The notes: a model not told the origin generated them from the letters alone. A stretch of DNA of 64,000 bases from Paralithodes platypus (GCA_032716605.1 CM064519.1:33389031-33453030), one strand, 5' to 3'. Shown: positions 35,485 through 46,751, numbered from the stretch's first letter. Numbers and translations are program-made.

Positions 35485-35956
35485 ATATATATAAATACAG
35501 TATATATATATATATATATACAGTATATATATACATATATATATATATATATAAGAGCGAGAACTGAAATTATAAATGTATGGCAGAAGCGTGAGACTGT
35601 TGGTATGTAAACAAAAATCGCTTAATGACAAATAATTGAAAGAGATCGAATCCTAATGTACGGTTTCGCAGGTCAAATTAACACCTCCATGAAAATATCA
35701 GCGTGGGAAAGAGTTCTCAAACAAGTATAAATACAAATAAATAAATCGCATAAATTAAAGTGGCTGGTCTCGCATTTGGGTGTTATTAACATGAAATCCA
35801 AGTCCGACCCCCGCCCCTCCCCCCCCCCCCCCCCTCGTACATCTGTGGATATAATTACAGTAATTTGTTATGCTTGATATAGATGCTGCAGAGTGATGAT
35901 GTTGGTGGTGGTGGAGGACCTGGTGGTGATGATGGTGGTATAGTTGGTCCATGATA
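35485..35956. other. AT microsatellite, C-run and GGTGGT tract
   Basis: Interrupted (AT)n fills 35496-35553. A C run of about 16 lies at 35819-35834. A short (GGT)n tract at 35898-35945 directly precedes the family C copy. Confidence 0.7.
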
Positions 35957-36172
35957 TTAACCCCTTCTGTACCGTCGACATCCTTTTTGTTATATTCTGG
36001 CTACTACTAATCGATTTAATTCAGTTTAGGAAGGATCTCTAGCAATTATAAGGCTTCGAACTAGCTCAATCAATATTTTTAACTACCACAGATCCTTCCT
36101 GAGTTACATAAAATCGCCTAGATAAAGCTAGAATAAAATATAACAGACGTCGCTGGTACAGAAAGGGGTAAT
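35957..36172. mobile_element. Family C palindromic TTAA element
   Basis: The left end is TTAACCCCTTCTGTACCG. The right end GGTACAGAAAGGGGTAA has lost one T of its TTAA. The arms are strongly conserved: ATATTCTGGCTACTACTAAT and CAGTTTAGGAAGGATC on the left; AGATCCTTCCTGAGTTAC and AATCGCCTAGATAAAGCTAG on the right. Confidence 0.9.
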
Positions 36173-37340
36173 TTACTCCACCTCGTGTTTACATTACTTA
36201 TCTGACAACTTGTGCTAGCTATTATGACTTAGCATATCACTATACAAACAAGCCTAAGTAACTACCGTCCTAGAACTATATCTAACAGTCACTTTAAAGC
36301 TACAGATGTTGTTTGATGAGCTGAGGGTATATGATGTGCAGTACAGTCATTTATTGAGCCAACTAGATCACCATTTCAAAGAATTATATGCTATCTTAGT
36401 CGAGTATATAGTTACTTAACATCCTAATCATTTCCTCACATATATGGGTAAGTTAATTCAGTGTTACACATTTTTAAATCATATCATAGTAAATCGCAAC
36501 GTATTGAGGAGCTAAATATGTAGATATAAGATTCAATGTTAAAGAAACTGGGTGAATTAAAGCCCTGTTTCATAAATGTGTAGTCAGCTGCATAGTCTTC
36601 ATTCAACATGTTATAGACAGCACTCTTCCATTATGTTTACGTCCCCCATACAGTTAAGAATAGCAATCTCATATTTTAGAATAAATTTGTTCTAATGCTG
36701 GACAATTATATATTAGAACAAAAATGAGGTATACACAATATCAAATATTACATTAAGATAAAAATAATATAAGGTTGATTCTGGTTAGCATTAGATGATA
36801 CAATTTATCATTTATCAATATGAAAATCTTGTAATTTTTTTTTTTTACTCCAATAAGTAACGGAGATATAGGTGATGAGGTATTGGAGGTAAGATAACAT
36901 ATTAGGATAAACAAAAAATAATGATATCATATTTGGCTAACTTAATTGCGCTAACAAGCCATATAAGACACGTAATTATATATTCGACAGTTTCATATAC
37001 CCAGGTTATACTTTATGAGCACATTTTCTAGCTTCTGAAGTACATTATATAAATTTTAGTTAACTTCGGACGTGTTCAATAACCTCATTGCATAATATAT
37101 TGTTGTCATCGAAATAAATAATTCAAATAGATAGCTCGTTTAATGAAAACAAATTATATAAGAGTAAAAACACCTAGAACAACGTATATTTGTGTACCAA
37201 ATATAATGATCGGTAACGAGAGTAAGTATCATACTATACATATAATCATGAAGCCATGAACAAAATACCTACAACACACACATCCTATAAGTAATATAGA
37301 ATTTAAATTACAATCAGACGGACATACTTCTAATCATACC
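36173..37340. other. AT-rich, no recognisable gene
   Basis: More than 1.1 kb of AT-rich sequence without long frames or repeats. Confidence 0.45.
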
Positions 37341-37646
37341 AAGTATTACTTCTAATGGAATCTACCATCCCTCACTTTCATCTCCCATCTCAAAACTGGT
37401 CTGAACCATCCTCCATCCTCTCATCTTACAAAGGAGTACAAAGGAAATCAAGCAACAACAGATCTAGTGACCCTTCTAGGTTGCTTGTCCTCCAAAACAC
37501 TGAGGATCAAGTGTCCAAACAGTGGTTTAGAGTGGGTAAGGGAACATTGGAAAGGGAATTACTGCCCTGGAACTAATGTCCGTGGTAGGATTAGGAAGTT
37601 AGTAGGGGACAGATGGGTTAGTAACTGAGGGGGGGATAAAATAAAG

Positions 37647-40193
37647 TTATTCATTTACAAACGCAGTCAGTCGCGGGTTTGATGCGAGATATTTGTCTAG
37701 GCGGAGTTTAAATGAATCAACGGTGATGCAGTCTATAACGTTTCGGGGAAGCCCATTCCACAAGTTGACAACTCGATTGGAGAAGAAATTCTTAGATTCG
37801 TGTGAGTTAAAAGATTTACCAATAATTTTGCAACCGTTTCCCCGCGTGTAATTAGATTGGTCGATAGTGAAGTACTTACTACAGTTCATATTGTCGATGC
37901 CTTTGATGATTTTGAACACTTGAATTAAGTCACCTCTTAATCTGCGCTGGGTTAAAGGAAATAAATTTAATTCTCTAAGACGCTCTTCGTATGGTTTGTT
38001 CTTTAGGCTAGGTATCATTTTGGTAACTCTACGTTGAACTCGTTCTAGCTTGTTTATATCTTTTTGGTAATAAGGGCACCAGGATTGAATGCAGTATTCC
38101 AGAAGAGGGCGGACTAAGGAATTGTAAAAGGTTAGGATAACTTCTTTGGATTTATGCTCAAATGACCTGCCTATAAAGCCAATTATTTTGTTTGCCTTCT
38201 TAACAACTTCTGAACATTGTTGACTCGGTTTTAGGTTACTCGATATTGTTACTCCCAGATCGGTTTCTCTGTTTACATTCTTAAGCTGAGTGCCATTCAT
38301 CGAATAGTTTGCTTTCTCATTTAGGTATCCGATATGTAGTACTTTACATTTATCCGCATTGAAACTCATTTGCCAAATTTGGGCCCAACATGACAATTTA
38401 TCTAGATTGTGTTGCATATCGTCAACTTGTTCTTTTGAGAGTACGCTATTTGCAATTTTTGTATCGTCAGCAAATTTTGAGATTGTACAGGTGAGACCCT
38501 CATCTATGTCGTTGATGTAAATTAGAAAGAGAATTGGTCCTAGTACCGATCCCTGGGGTACCCCGCTACTTACATTGGTCCATTTAGATGCCTTATCGTT
38601 TATGACTACTCTTTGCTTTCTGTCGCCGAGCCAATTTTCTATCCATTTCAACACACCGTCTTGTATTCCATGCGCTTTTAGTTTTAGCAGTAAACGTTTG
38701 TGGGGAACTTTGTCAAAGGCCTTTTGAAAATCAAGGTATATAATATCTACAGCTTTACTCTCATCGTAGAGGTTGAGGATATCGTGGAAGAAGTCTAAGA
38801 GGTTTGTTAAACAGGAACGTTTTTTACGAAAGCCGTGTTGAGTATCTTTAAGTATGTTATTTTCCTCTAAGTGATTTACGAGTCTGTCTCGTATGACCGT
38901 TTCTAGCATTTTACATACAACTGAGGTTAAGCTAATTGGACGATAGTTACTGGGTAGGGATTTGCTGCCTTTTTTTAATATAGGTGTTACGTTGGCTAGC
39001 TTCCACTGATCGGGCATAGTTCCAGACTGCAAGGATTTATTGAATAGTAATGTCAGTGGTTTGGAGAGCTTATCCTTAGCTTCCTTTAGAACTCTAGGCG
39101 AGATTGTATCAGGTCCAGGCGTTTTATTTACCTTGAGTTTATCTAAACAATTCAATACTTCTCTCTCTGTAACGGTGATATTGCTTAGAACATCTGAATT
39201 ATCAATCTGAATCGGCGATGGTGTAGGGATATCACTGAGGTCTTCTGTTGTAAAAACTGATGCAAAGAAGGTATTGAGGGCATTACTCATTTGTACTTCG
39301 TCTTTGGTGTATTCTCCATTTTGATCGACTAACGGTCCAACAGTTGAAGTAACTACTTTTTTCTTTTTGATATAACTATAGAATTCTTTCGGGTTTGTTT
39401 TACTTTGATTCGCAATATGTAACTCTAAGGTCTTTTTACTTTGCTTAATTAACTTTTTGGCTTTGCGTCGTAGCTCTACAAATGTCACCCGTTCTTCGTC
39501 ATTTTGTGAGGATTTTAATCTATCATTAGCAAATTTTTTAGCAAGCAGGCAGTTTGAAATATCTTTATTCCACCATTTGGGCTTATTATTATGGCCTGGA
39601 CGCCGTATTTTCGATGGTATGCAGTCTTGCACTGCTTTTAGGTAAGTGGCTTCGAATAACTTCCAAGATGTATTTATGTCGTTATTGTGAATTAAAAAGC
39701 TCCAGTCAGTTTCTTTAAACATAGCTCTAAGTTTATGGAAGTTTGCTTTCTTGAAATTAGGGACATTTTCGATGCTACTATTTGGTTCGTTACTAGTAAA
39801 CTTTAAAGTGAAAGTTATCGTACGATGGTCGCTGTTACTGAATTCATCACCAACATTCAAATTCTCTATTAATTCTTCTTTTGTTGCAAGTACAATGTCA
39901 AGAACGTTATTACCACGGGTTGGCGTTTGAACAAATTGATAAAGCGAACTCTCTTGCAAGTTCGTATACAAGTCATGTCCGGAGTGTGAAGTAAGAGTAT
40001 CGCCCCACTTGGTCACAGGTAAATTAAAGTCGCCAAAAATTACGGTATCTTGTGAGTTACTTACATCTGCAATTTGTTCGAAAATTTCTCGGTCAGTTTG
40101 CACTGATTGAGCTGGAGGTCTGTATATTAATGCAAGTATTATTTGTGTACCTTTATTATTCTTTATTAGCACAAAAGATGCGTCGACGTTCAC
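37647..40193 (-). pseudogene. Retrotransposon ORF2: partial endonuclease plus reverse transcriptase
   Basis: An 848-codon open frame encodes the enzyme that nicks target DNA and reverse-transcribes the element RNA. The N-terminus begins inside the APE-type endonuclease: GDFN at residues 54-57 and SDH at 121-123 are visible, but the N-terminal catalytic half is absent. The RT domain follows in order: NYRPISLTS (426-434), HGFRKKRSC (453-461), DFQKAFDKVPH (488-498), SGVPQGSVLGP (543-553) and the catalytic FADD (574-577). Thumb and C-terminal domains extend to LWNGLPRNV near the end. No stops or frameshifts interrupt RT. The frame opens without an obvious ATG: the first codon of the listed span is GTG, and the frame continues upstream to a TAA near 40225. 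It overlaps ORF1 by 38 bp in another frame. RT looks intact, but the endonuclease should be inactive. Confidence 0.92.
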
Positions 40194-41250
40194 AATTTGA
40201 GGGTTTAGAACCCACAGGGTTTAGATGAGTGCCATCCTTGCGGAACAGAGTAGGCTGGTTGTAGAAGTTGTCCCAGAGGTTGATGAATTCAACTTCTTCC
40301 CTCAGACACAAATATTTTAGTCGGCTATTTGTGCTGAAGGCCTTGTCGTAGAATTTGTCAGGTGCGTCGATCTTGGGGAGAATGCCTGAGATGATGATAT
40401 TCCTTGACTTGTTTTTGTAGTGCTGGATTATCTTGCGATATTTCTCCATCAACTCTTCGGATCTGGTGCGCATGACGTCATTTGAACCAGCATGGATGAC
40501 AAAAAGGGTATTTTCATTTGCATTCTTTGTGGTATCTTCGAAGGCTTCCACAATGTCGTCCAGTCCAGCTCCTGGGATGCAAAATCTTTTTCGTTGATTT
40601 GGGACTCTGTCGCAGAACTCTTCGACCTGTCCTCGTAGGATGGAATCCCCAACGAGCCTGGTCTCCTCTGGTTCGTCTTCCATCTCTACCAATATCTCAA
40701 ATCTGTTTGACATTGTGACTGGTAGATGAGACCTTTTCTGCGTTGGCCATGCACCGTTCCTCACTGGTGTAAATCCGGAAACCTGTGGTGGCGGGACTCT
40801 ACGTACAGGTCGGGGAGAGGAGTGGTTAGAACGGGGGCGAGGGGTTGGTACTGTTCGTGCTAGCAGGCTTCTTGCACGAGGAGTGGGGGAGAGACTAAGG
40901 TGAACAGGGCGGCTGTCCTGGTTTGATGTCGGCTCAGGTTCGTCAGAAGCATCTGCTGCAGTGTCTACTGCAGGTGTTGGATTGTTGGCAGATGACGTTG
41001 GGGCGGTGGTGGATGCTGGAGTTGAAACAATTGGAGTTAGTGATACTCCAACGTTGAGTGTTACAAACTCTTGGAGTGATTCCAGCTTCCTGGTGAGGGC
41101 GTTGATCTTGTTGTGGGCTTCATCCAATTTTGCTGTCAAATCCTCTCGTTGCTGGCAGAGTCGGCAGACTTGTGGATCGACAGGAGCAAACATGGAAGCA
41201 CCAAACCTACCGGCGCAGTTCGTACAGGCACGAGGCATGGTGACGATCAC
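40156..41250 (-). CDS. Retrotransposon ORF1: zinc-ribbon, coiled coil and SGNH esterase
   Basis: A 364-codon frame. CxxC pairs at residues 9-12 and 29-32 form a small zinc-binding motif, followed by a coiled-coil-like stretch (about 34-62: LTAKLDEAHNKINALTRKLE). A Ser/Thr/Pro-rich linker runs to about 190. The C-terminal SGNH hydrolase domain has block I GDS (201-203), block III GSND (265-268) and block V DGTHLN (339-344), so Ser203, Asn267, Asp339 and His342 are all present. Such ORF1 proteins are known from CR1 and L2 elements and are thought to act in the RNP. The last ~17 residues (after HLNPVGS) match nothing in SGNH domains and are read in ORF2-derived sequence, so the natural C-terminus is missing. 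Met5 is an alternative start with the sequence MPRACTNC. Confidence 0.88.
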   Translation of the reverse strand: MIVTMPRACTNCAGRFGASMFAPVDPQVCRLCQQREDLTAKLDEAHNKINALTRKLESLQEFVTLNVGVSLTPIVSTPASTTAPTSSANNPTPAVDTAADASDEPEPTSNQDSRPVHLSLSPTPRARSLLARTVPTPRPRSNHSSPRPVRRVPPPQVSGFTPVRNGAWPTQKRSHLPVTMSNRFEILVEMEDEPEETRLVGDSILRGQVEEFCDRVPNQRKRFCIPGAGLDDIVEAFEDTTKNANENTLFVIHAGSNDVMRTRSEELMEKYRKIIQHYKNKSRNIIISGILPKIDAPDKFYDKAFSTNSRLKYLCLREEVEFINLWDNFYNQPTLFRKDGTHLNPVGSKPSNCERRRIFCANKE

Positions 41251-41377
41251 TTTCTTCAGATCACTTCACTCACTTAAAAAAACTTAACTCACTTTAAAAA
41301 CACTAAACTCACTTTAAAAACACTTCACTCCCTTCAGGTCGCTTCACTTACTTAAATAGGCCTAACCGAAAACAAAA

Positions 41378-41882
41378 ATGTTGAAATACACACAAATAGG
41401 TTATCAGCGGTGATAGCCTAACCGAAAATTAAAACAAAACAAAATTAAATTTGAATACGCAGTGATAGCCGAACCGATTTTTTTTTATGTTTATTTAAAC
41501 AGAAATAGGCCACCAGGGGTTATAGCCTATCCTAACCGAAAACAAAAATTATGAAATACCGGTAAGCAGAAATAGGCCACCAGCGGTGATAGCCTAACTG
41601 AAAATTTAAAAATTGAAGTACGCAGAAATAGGCCACCAGGGATGATAGCCTAGACTAACCGAAAACAAAAATAACCGAAAACAAAAATTATGAAATACCG
41701 GTACGCAGAAATAGGCCACCAGCGGTGATAGCCTAACTGAAAATTTAAAAATTGAAGTACCGTACGCAGAAATAGGCCACCAGGGATGATAGCCTAGACT
41801 AACCGAAAACAAAAATAACCAAAAACAAAAAAGTATGAAATATGCAGAAGTAGGCTACCAGGGGTGATAACCTACCTAAAAA
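41378..41882 (-). repeat. Tandem monomers upstream of ORF1 (putative 5' UTR)
   Basis: Units built on AATAGGCCACCAG, TGATAGCCTAA and CCGAAAACAAAAATTATG recur about seven times with two alternating lengths. This gives a compound period of roughly 120 bp in 41503-41830. Position just 5' of ORF1 suggests promoter monomers like those described for mouse L1, but no start site can be assigned from sequence. Confidence 0.65.
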
Positions 41883-41887
41883 AGCAA

Positions 41888-41930
<43 letters not shown>

Positions 41931-43439
41931 GAATATGTGACTAAATATACAATTCACCAAATAGAGATTATATAAAAATAAAGTGTAACTGCACACAAGG
42001 GGTTAATATACTGTATCAACAGATGGCGCTGGTGTCACTGTAGGCTAGTCAAGCAGGATTATATTTAGATAAACAAAGTTATCAGTCAAAGGTTACTACA
42101 AGATCATGCAAGCAACAACTAAAATTACAGATATATATAGCTACAGTAGGATACTGAATAAGATACCTACTAGAGTTAATAAGAAAATACAAAGCTACTG
42201 TAGGTCGATTAGAGGTGCGCGTGCGTCGTCTGCTACAAGCTAGGATAACAAATGTAAACAACAATGTTTATCAGTCAGAAAAGCAATAAAATAACATGCA
42301 CGGCAACTACAGAACTATGTGGAGGTTAAACAAGCACTTAACTACTGTTCATGCAATGAATAAAGGGAATTGGGATATGAAATACTCAAATTAGGATCGA
42401 GTTTTCTCGGCGATGCGGAGCTGTTGGCGGTGCTAAAGCCGGCGGGTTTGCACACAAGACCGAAATTCCAGAAATGAAAGCTATAGATGTGGATGGGGGC
42501 TGGATAAAACCCCCGTCGGATATAAGACCCATAAGAAATTAACCCCTGGAGAGAGAGGGAAAACAAATGGACAAAAGCCCTTGGACAAAGCTCCCCTAAT
42601 TAAAGTGCAAGGTAGGAAAATAGCCCCGCAGTAGCAGTAAATCAAGGACTGCTGGTGGAATTGAGTTTTTAATGCACTCAAACGCATTGTTAATGCTTAA
42701 TGTTCTCAGTGTAGGGGACCCTCATTAAGGGACTACATAATAGGCAATCTTCCTTAAAAATATCCACACTATGAGGTTTTCCCTTGTGGGGGTCTACTTT
42801 AGGAACCCGAAACAAGGTGGTTTTCTAGTGGGACGTCGCCATGAGCCCCTTCCTTAGTGGCCCCGTTGCAAACAACTCACCCCAAGACCTGACTCATACA
42901 TCTTGGTAGATCTTGGCTCACCTTAAAGCTGCCGTCACATGAACACACTAGCGGCGGAATATTGGAGACAAAATTATATTTAAGTTAAGTCTACATTGTG
43001 TTTATGTTTACCACTACGTTACTTAAGAGACAATGTGAATGTTGTCCCTCATAGTCTCAACTAGTCACACACACATACACACAAACGTGTAAATAGAGAA
43101 ATCCCCTCAAAATAAATGATAACTTGTAGCCGATTCCAAACTCTGCTACAATTTACCGATGAACTTGATTGTGTGACTGGGTCTTTAGGAGTGAAACATC
43201 ATTTAGTAACCCCATCCTTAAGTAGAAACCTCACCACCAAGCCCCAAAGCTCGTCGCAAATGTCTGCTAATTCAAGGCTATTGTTTACTACAAACAAAGA
43301 GAACAGAGGATTAGGGTATTAGGAGACTTGCCCATTCGTCTCATCCTACCCACATATCAAACCAGGGTTCTTTTGGTGGTGAGCCGAGCATGCAAATAAT
43401 GCACCACAGATATATACAAATTTATACCGTAAGCGTTAA
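41883..43439. other. AT tract; no gene; family F-like end at 42943
   Basis: (AT)n lies at 41891-41926. TTAAAGCTGCCGTCACATGA at 42943 resembles the terminus of the F element at 58722, but no partner end is evident. Short frames elsewhere have no recognised homology. Confidence 0.4.
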
Positions 43440-43911
43440 TTACCAGTGAGGCAGAGGAATAAATCATGGAAGGACAGAGCTTCAAGAAACCCCAGAAGGT
43501 GCAAAAGATAAAGTCGGCAATCCACCAACATTCAACAGCAAGGAAGATAGCAAGAGAAGGGAAGGAGAACAAGCAACCCAAGACACCCTCAGTACTTCGC
43601 GAGCTTCGCCTTCCTTCAGGATCAAGGAATGGACTGGTGGGTTGCGATACTGCTCTCTCAGAAATTCACGGACCAGAACCTTCTCTCGCTCTGTCTCTGT
43701 ACCTCGCAAGCTTCACCTATTACCAGAATCACAGAACAGACCAGTGGGGGGAGTCTCTGCCCTTCCAGCCACTCATGGCGTTCCAGTATCTTTTACAGCA
43801 GTTAATGGAAAGGCAGCTGGAACCTCAGAAACAGCTCTGTGATCCAGGAGCTGGCCTTTTAAACCCTGGGACCAACAGCAGACTTTCACACCTCTCACGT
43901 TCCTTTTTATC
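43440..43911 (+). pseudogene. Decayed coding-like sequence with a 107-bp duplication
   Basis: Two related segments start CGCGAGCTTCGCC (43598) and CGCAAGCTTCACC (43705), 107 bp apart. They encode similar peptides in different frames (LRELRLPSGSRNGLVG and PRKLHLLPESQNRPVGG). The frame 43466-43939 begins MEGQSFKKPQKVQK and includes PKTPSVLREL, which resembles PKTPRLREL in the repeats at 45.5 kb. I infer a damaged protein-coding source, but cannot name it. Confidence 0.4.
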
Positions 43912-44173
43912 ATGGCTTCAGCAGCTTCCAAGTCAGTGAAATGGTTCAACGTAAAAAGAGGATTTTATTTCATTACAATATTATTCGAACAAGGATTATT
44001 TCATCCATAAAGGAATTTTCAGTAAAAATTACCCCCAGAAAGCTGTGCCCTCTCTTAGTGATGAAGAGAGGATAGAATTCTTAGTCAAGCAAGGGGCAAA
44101 GGGTCCTGAGACCACACTAGACAGGGGACTCAAGGATACCACAGTAAAGGCTCCAAACGCTCTAGGGGCCTGA
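43912..44173 (+). pseudogene. Cold-shock domain (Y-box type) pseudogene fragment
   Basis: ATG at 43912 opens MASAASKSVKWFNVKRGF, matching the KWFNVKxGxGFI nucleic-acid-binding start of Y-box cold-shock domains. The next stretch loses frame by one base. In the shifted frame it reads FIHKGIFSKNYPQKAVPSLS then DEERIEFLVKQGAKGPE, which corresponds in order to the FVHQ, NPRKAV, EVVEFDV and KG..A..VTGP segments of the domain, ending at TGA 44171-44173. Y-box proteins bind single-stranded nucleic acid and mRNA. The frameshift, altered GFI motif and missing Arg-rich tail show this copy is broken. It lies in frame with the preceding partly open sequence. Confidence 0.7.
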
Positions 44174-44376
44174 AAGATAGGAGCATATTTTAGATACCAA
44201 CAAGCCGTGACCTGCCTTGTGACCTCTCAGTAACTATCAAGGTAATCATCAGGGCAGCCTTGGCGTTTGCTGGGGTGACAACACCATTCACCAGCATTAT
44301 ATACCTGCCCTCCTTCAGGCTAACAATCTGCCGAGAATAAATATTCCTGGAGACCTGATGCAGTATTCGACCGAAC

Positions 44377-44385
44377 CAGGTAAGT
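44377..44385 (+). other. Candidate 5' splice site
   Basis: CAGGTAAGT is a perfect consensus donor inside the decayed coding-like locus. Without a matching acceptor and conserved exons it may be chance. Confidence 0.2.
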
Positions 44386-44464
44386 CATACAAGCAAAAAT
44401 CTACTCCGAAGAGGCGCCTAACCATTAAGAAGCCCCTAAATTGGAAGAACTGCCCACCTGAACC

Positions 44465-44770
44465 TTGACGCAATCATCAACAACGAGAAAAACAACAAGA
44501 AGTGCCTCCATCAGCCTGGAGGATTTTGAGGAGGAAGATGAAACGGCAGAAGAAAATGACAACTACGAAGTAGAAGAAGAACAGGCGGAGGAAGACCAAG
44601 ATCAAGAGCAACAACCACCAATTCCTAAGTCTACACTGCTCCCTCCTGTGTTGACTCCTCAAACCACAGTGAATACTAAGCAACAGATTATAGAGGAGAA
44701 CAGACAACTGTATAAGGCTTCACCTACTCTCCAATGTTTAAAAAAAGCAAACAAAGTATGGCTATGTTAA
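44465..44770 (+). pseudogene. Acidic 101-codon open frame, unknown
   Basis: The frame opens MTQSSTTRKTTRSASISLED and runs into an acidic stretch (EEEDETAEEN, EEEQAEEDQDQEQ) ending in QCLKKANKVWLC. It lies between the cold-shock relic and the 207-bp repeats and may belong to the same decayed locus. The composition is low-complexity, so the coding call is weak. Confidence 0.3.
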
Positions 44771-45235
44771 CTCGGATGGTTAACAGGATTTTTAACTACA
44801 ACATGCTGACTATTAAACACTTGAAAACAATCTCCAAGGATGCCTAAGAACATCATATGGGAGATCAAGACCATCACAAGCCTTCGCATTCACTAACACC
44901 AGCGGCCTACCTACCATCACATCTGCTCATCGTCTGAGTAAAACTGGGAAAAAACAAAAAAATGTAAGTAGGACAGCCCTCCACCTTTTACTCTTCCACT
45001 TGGTTCTTTATTTCCCCCTTTACTTCTCTATATTTCTTAGAGACCTCTCACCTCCCCTAATGTCTATGCCCCCCTGACTTCGACTTCAACTTTGAGTTCA
45101 GAAGGACATTTGAGACTCCGCATGAGCTCAGACCTGAAACTCCCCACGAGCTCAGGCCTGAAAATCCCCATTAGCTCAGCTTCCCTCTCTCTCTCTCCAA
45201 AGGGCAAATGAACTCCAGCCACTGAGACCAGTCTG

Positions 45236-46200
45236 GTGGACAGCAAGGGCATTGATAGAGACGAGGAAAATGAGAACTGTGAAGATGATACTCCTGAAGA
45301 AGGATCATTGGCGACACCCTCTTGCCTGCTGCAGTCACCACTGAACTCAGTCCTGGTACAAGAGTGCCCTGAGGTCAAAGAACTGAGGCGGCTAATATCT
45401 GGCGACATACCGGACGAGACAGACGACTACTACCAGGAGCTTTTGTCAACACTGGAAAGACGACCTGTGCTGTACTCTTGCTGCTTGGAACCAGACTTTA
45501 TATGCCCGACCCCTAAAACCCCCAGGCTCAGGGAACTGCACCTGCTGAAGACTTGGCAGGACTCCACTGACGACGGCGACGAGAATCCCAGCCTGTACTT
45601 AAAGAAGGAGCTGTTCTGTATTCGTTGGCCTTTTTCCAGCATTGAGCTAATTCAGCATTGGAAAGACAAGCTGCTCCGTACTTTTGCTGCCTGGAGCCAG
45701 AATTGACGCCCGACCCTTATAGCCAAGCCCCAAGTTTAAGGGAACTGCACGTAATGGAGACAGGCCAAGACCCCACCGACAATAGCGATGAGGATCCTGG
45801 CCTGTACCTGAAGAAGCGGCTGCCCTGTATTTGTCGGCCTGGATCCAGTACCGACCTAGGTCCGCATTGAAAAGACGAGCTTCCTTGTAATCTTGCTGCC
45901 TGGAGCCAGAATTAATGCCCAACCCCTGAAGCCCCCAAGCTCAGGAAATTGCCCCTGTTGTAGATATTTTCATATTTGTTTTAACCAACCCACCAATTTA
46001 TTTACAAATAAACCTAACTAATGAAATCTATGAAAGTAATGAACACATGTGGTATGCCAGGAACACCGACGATGGCGACAAGAATCCCAGCCTGTACCGA
46101 AAGAAGGAGCTGCCCTGTATTCGTCGGCCTGGATACAGCATCGACCACCTACGTCTGAAGACTCAAGGTTCAGAGGACTGCATTACCAACCTCTTTAGAG
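45236..46200 (+). pseudogene. Coding-like tandem repeat, ~207-bp unit, three copies
   Basis: Units start at 45451, 45657 and 45866 (periods 206 and 209). Translation gives similar ~70-residue repeats in successive frames: YSCCLEPDF, LRELHLLKTWQD, DENPSLYLKKELFCIRWP in unit 1 and YFCCLEPEL, LRELHVMETGQDPTD, DEDPGLYLKKRLPCICRPG in unit 2. Differences between units are often conservative, as expected if the repeats were once translated. The periods are not multiples of three and stops occur, so the array is broken now. Unit 3 is split by a ~95-bp SINE fragment. Upstream, 45236-45450 is open and acidic (RDEENENCEDDTPEEGS). I do not recognise the protein. Confidence 0.45.
45963..46056 (+). mobile_element. 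SINE fragment splitting repeat unit 3
   Basis: ACTAATGAAATCTATGAAAG, then ACACATGTGGTATGCC, matches the SINE-like sequence at 27140-27180. Repeat unit 3 stops at CCCCTGTTG and resumes at GGAACACCGACGATGG, so the fragment marks an insertion. Confidence 0.45.
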
Positions 46201-46717
46201 ATGCCTAGGTCCCAAGCGCGGCCAATATAGTGCTTTCCCTTGCAGTTACATTGTCAATACGAAGCTCCGCGTAGGGGTGGCATAGTATTGCAATGACCGT
46301 GTATGTGTGTTTGTAGTTATAGTGATGGTGGTGGTAATTGTAGTTGAAGTAGTTAAAGTAGTAGCGATGATGGTGACGGTAATAGCGATGATGGTGATAG
46401 TAGTAGTGACTGCCTTAAAGAGCCCCAAACATATTGTGTCAGTTTCCGACAGTACGGCGGGGGCGAACTCTGCCATCTCTGATTGCCTTGTGTCCTGACT
46501 ATATAAATATACTAGAGTATACATTCCTTGCGTGTCTTGCTCTCCAACCAAGTACCTCTAATCTAGCGCCTAATAATATAGGCACTTAAATCATCAATCA
46601 TACTGGTACAACGAAGACGATATTTTGTTTTATCAATATAGACGCATGACTGGTAACGGAATATACATAAACACATAATATATATGAAGCAACTAACACG
46701 CACATCGTAGCTAATGA

Positions 46718-46751
<34 letters not shown>

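Larger units (their letters stand above)
37341..41882 (-). mobile_element. CR1/L2-like non-LTR retrotransposon, internally deleted
   Basis: On the minus strand, tandem 5' monomers (41378-41882) lead to ORF1 (zinc-ribbon, coiled coil and SGNH esterase), which overlaps ORF2 (partial endonuclease plus RT). A presumed 3' UTR lies at 37341-37646. The 3' boundary is uncertain because I see no clear tail repeat. The SGNH-type ORF1 is known from CR1 and L2 elements. Reading frames are long and unbroken, so the element is fairly young, but the ORF1/ORF2 junction has apparently lost several hundred bases. Confidence 0.85.

Noticed and set aside
37341..41882. LTR retrotransposon or viral origin for the RT locus
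   Set aside because: No LTRs, protease, integrase or envelope. APE-type endonuclease motifs (GDFN, SDH) and an SGNH ORF1 are non-LTR retrotransposon features.
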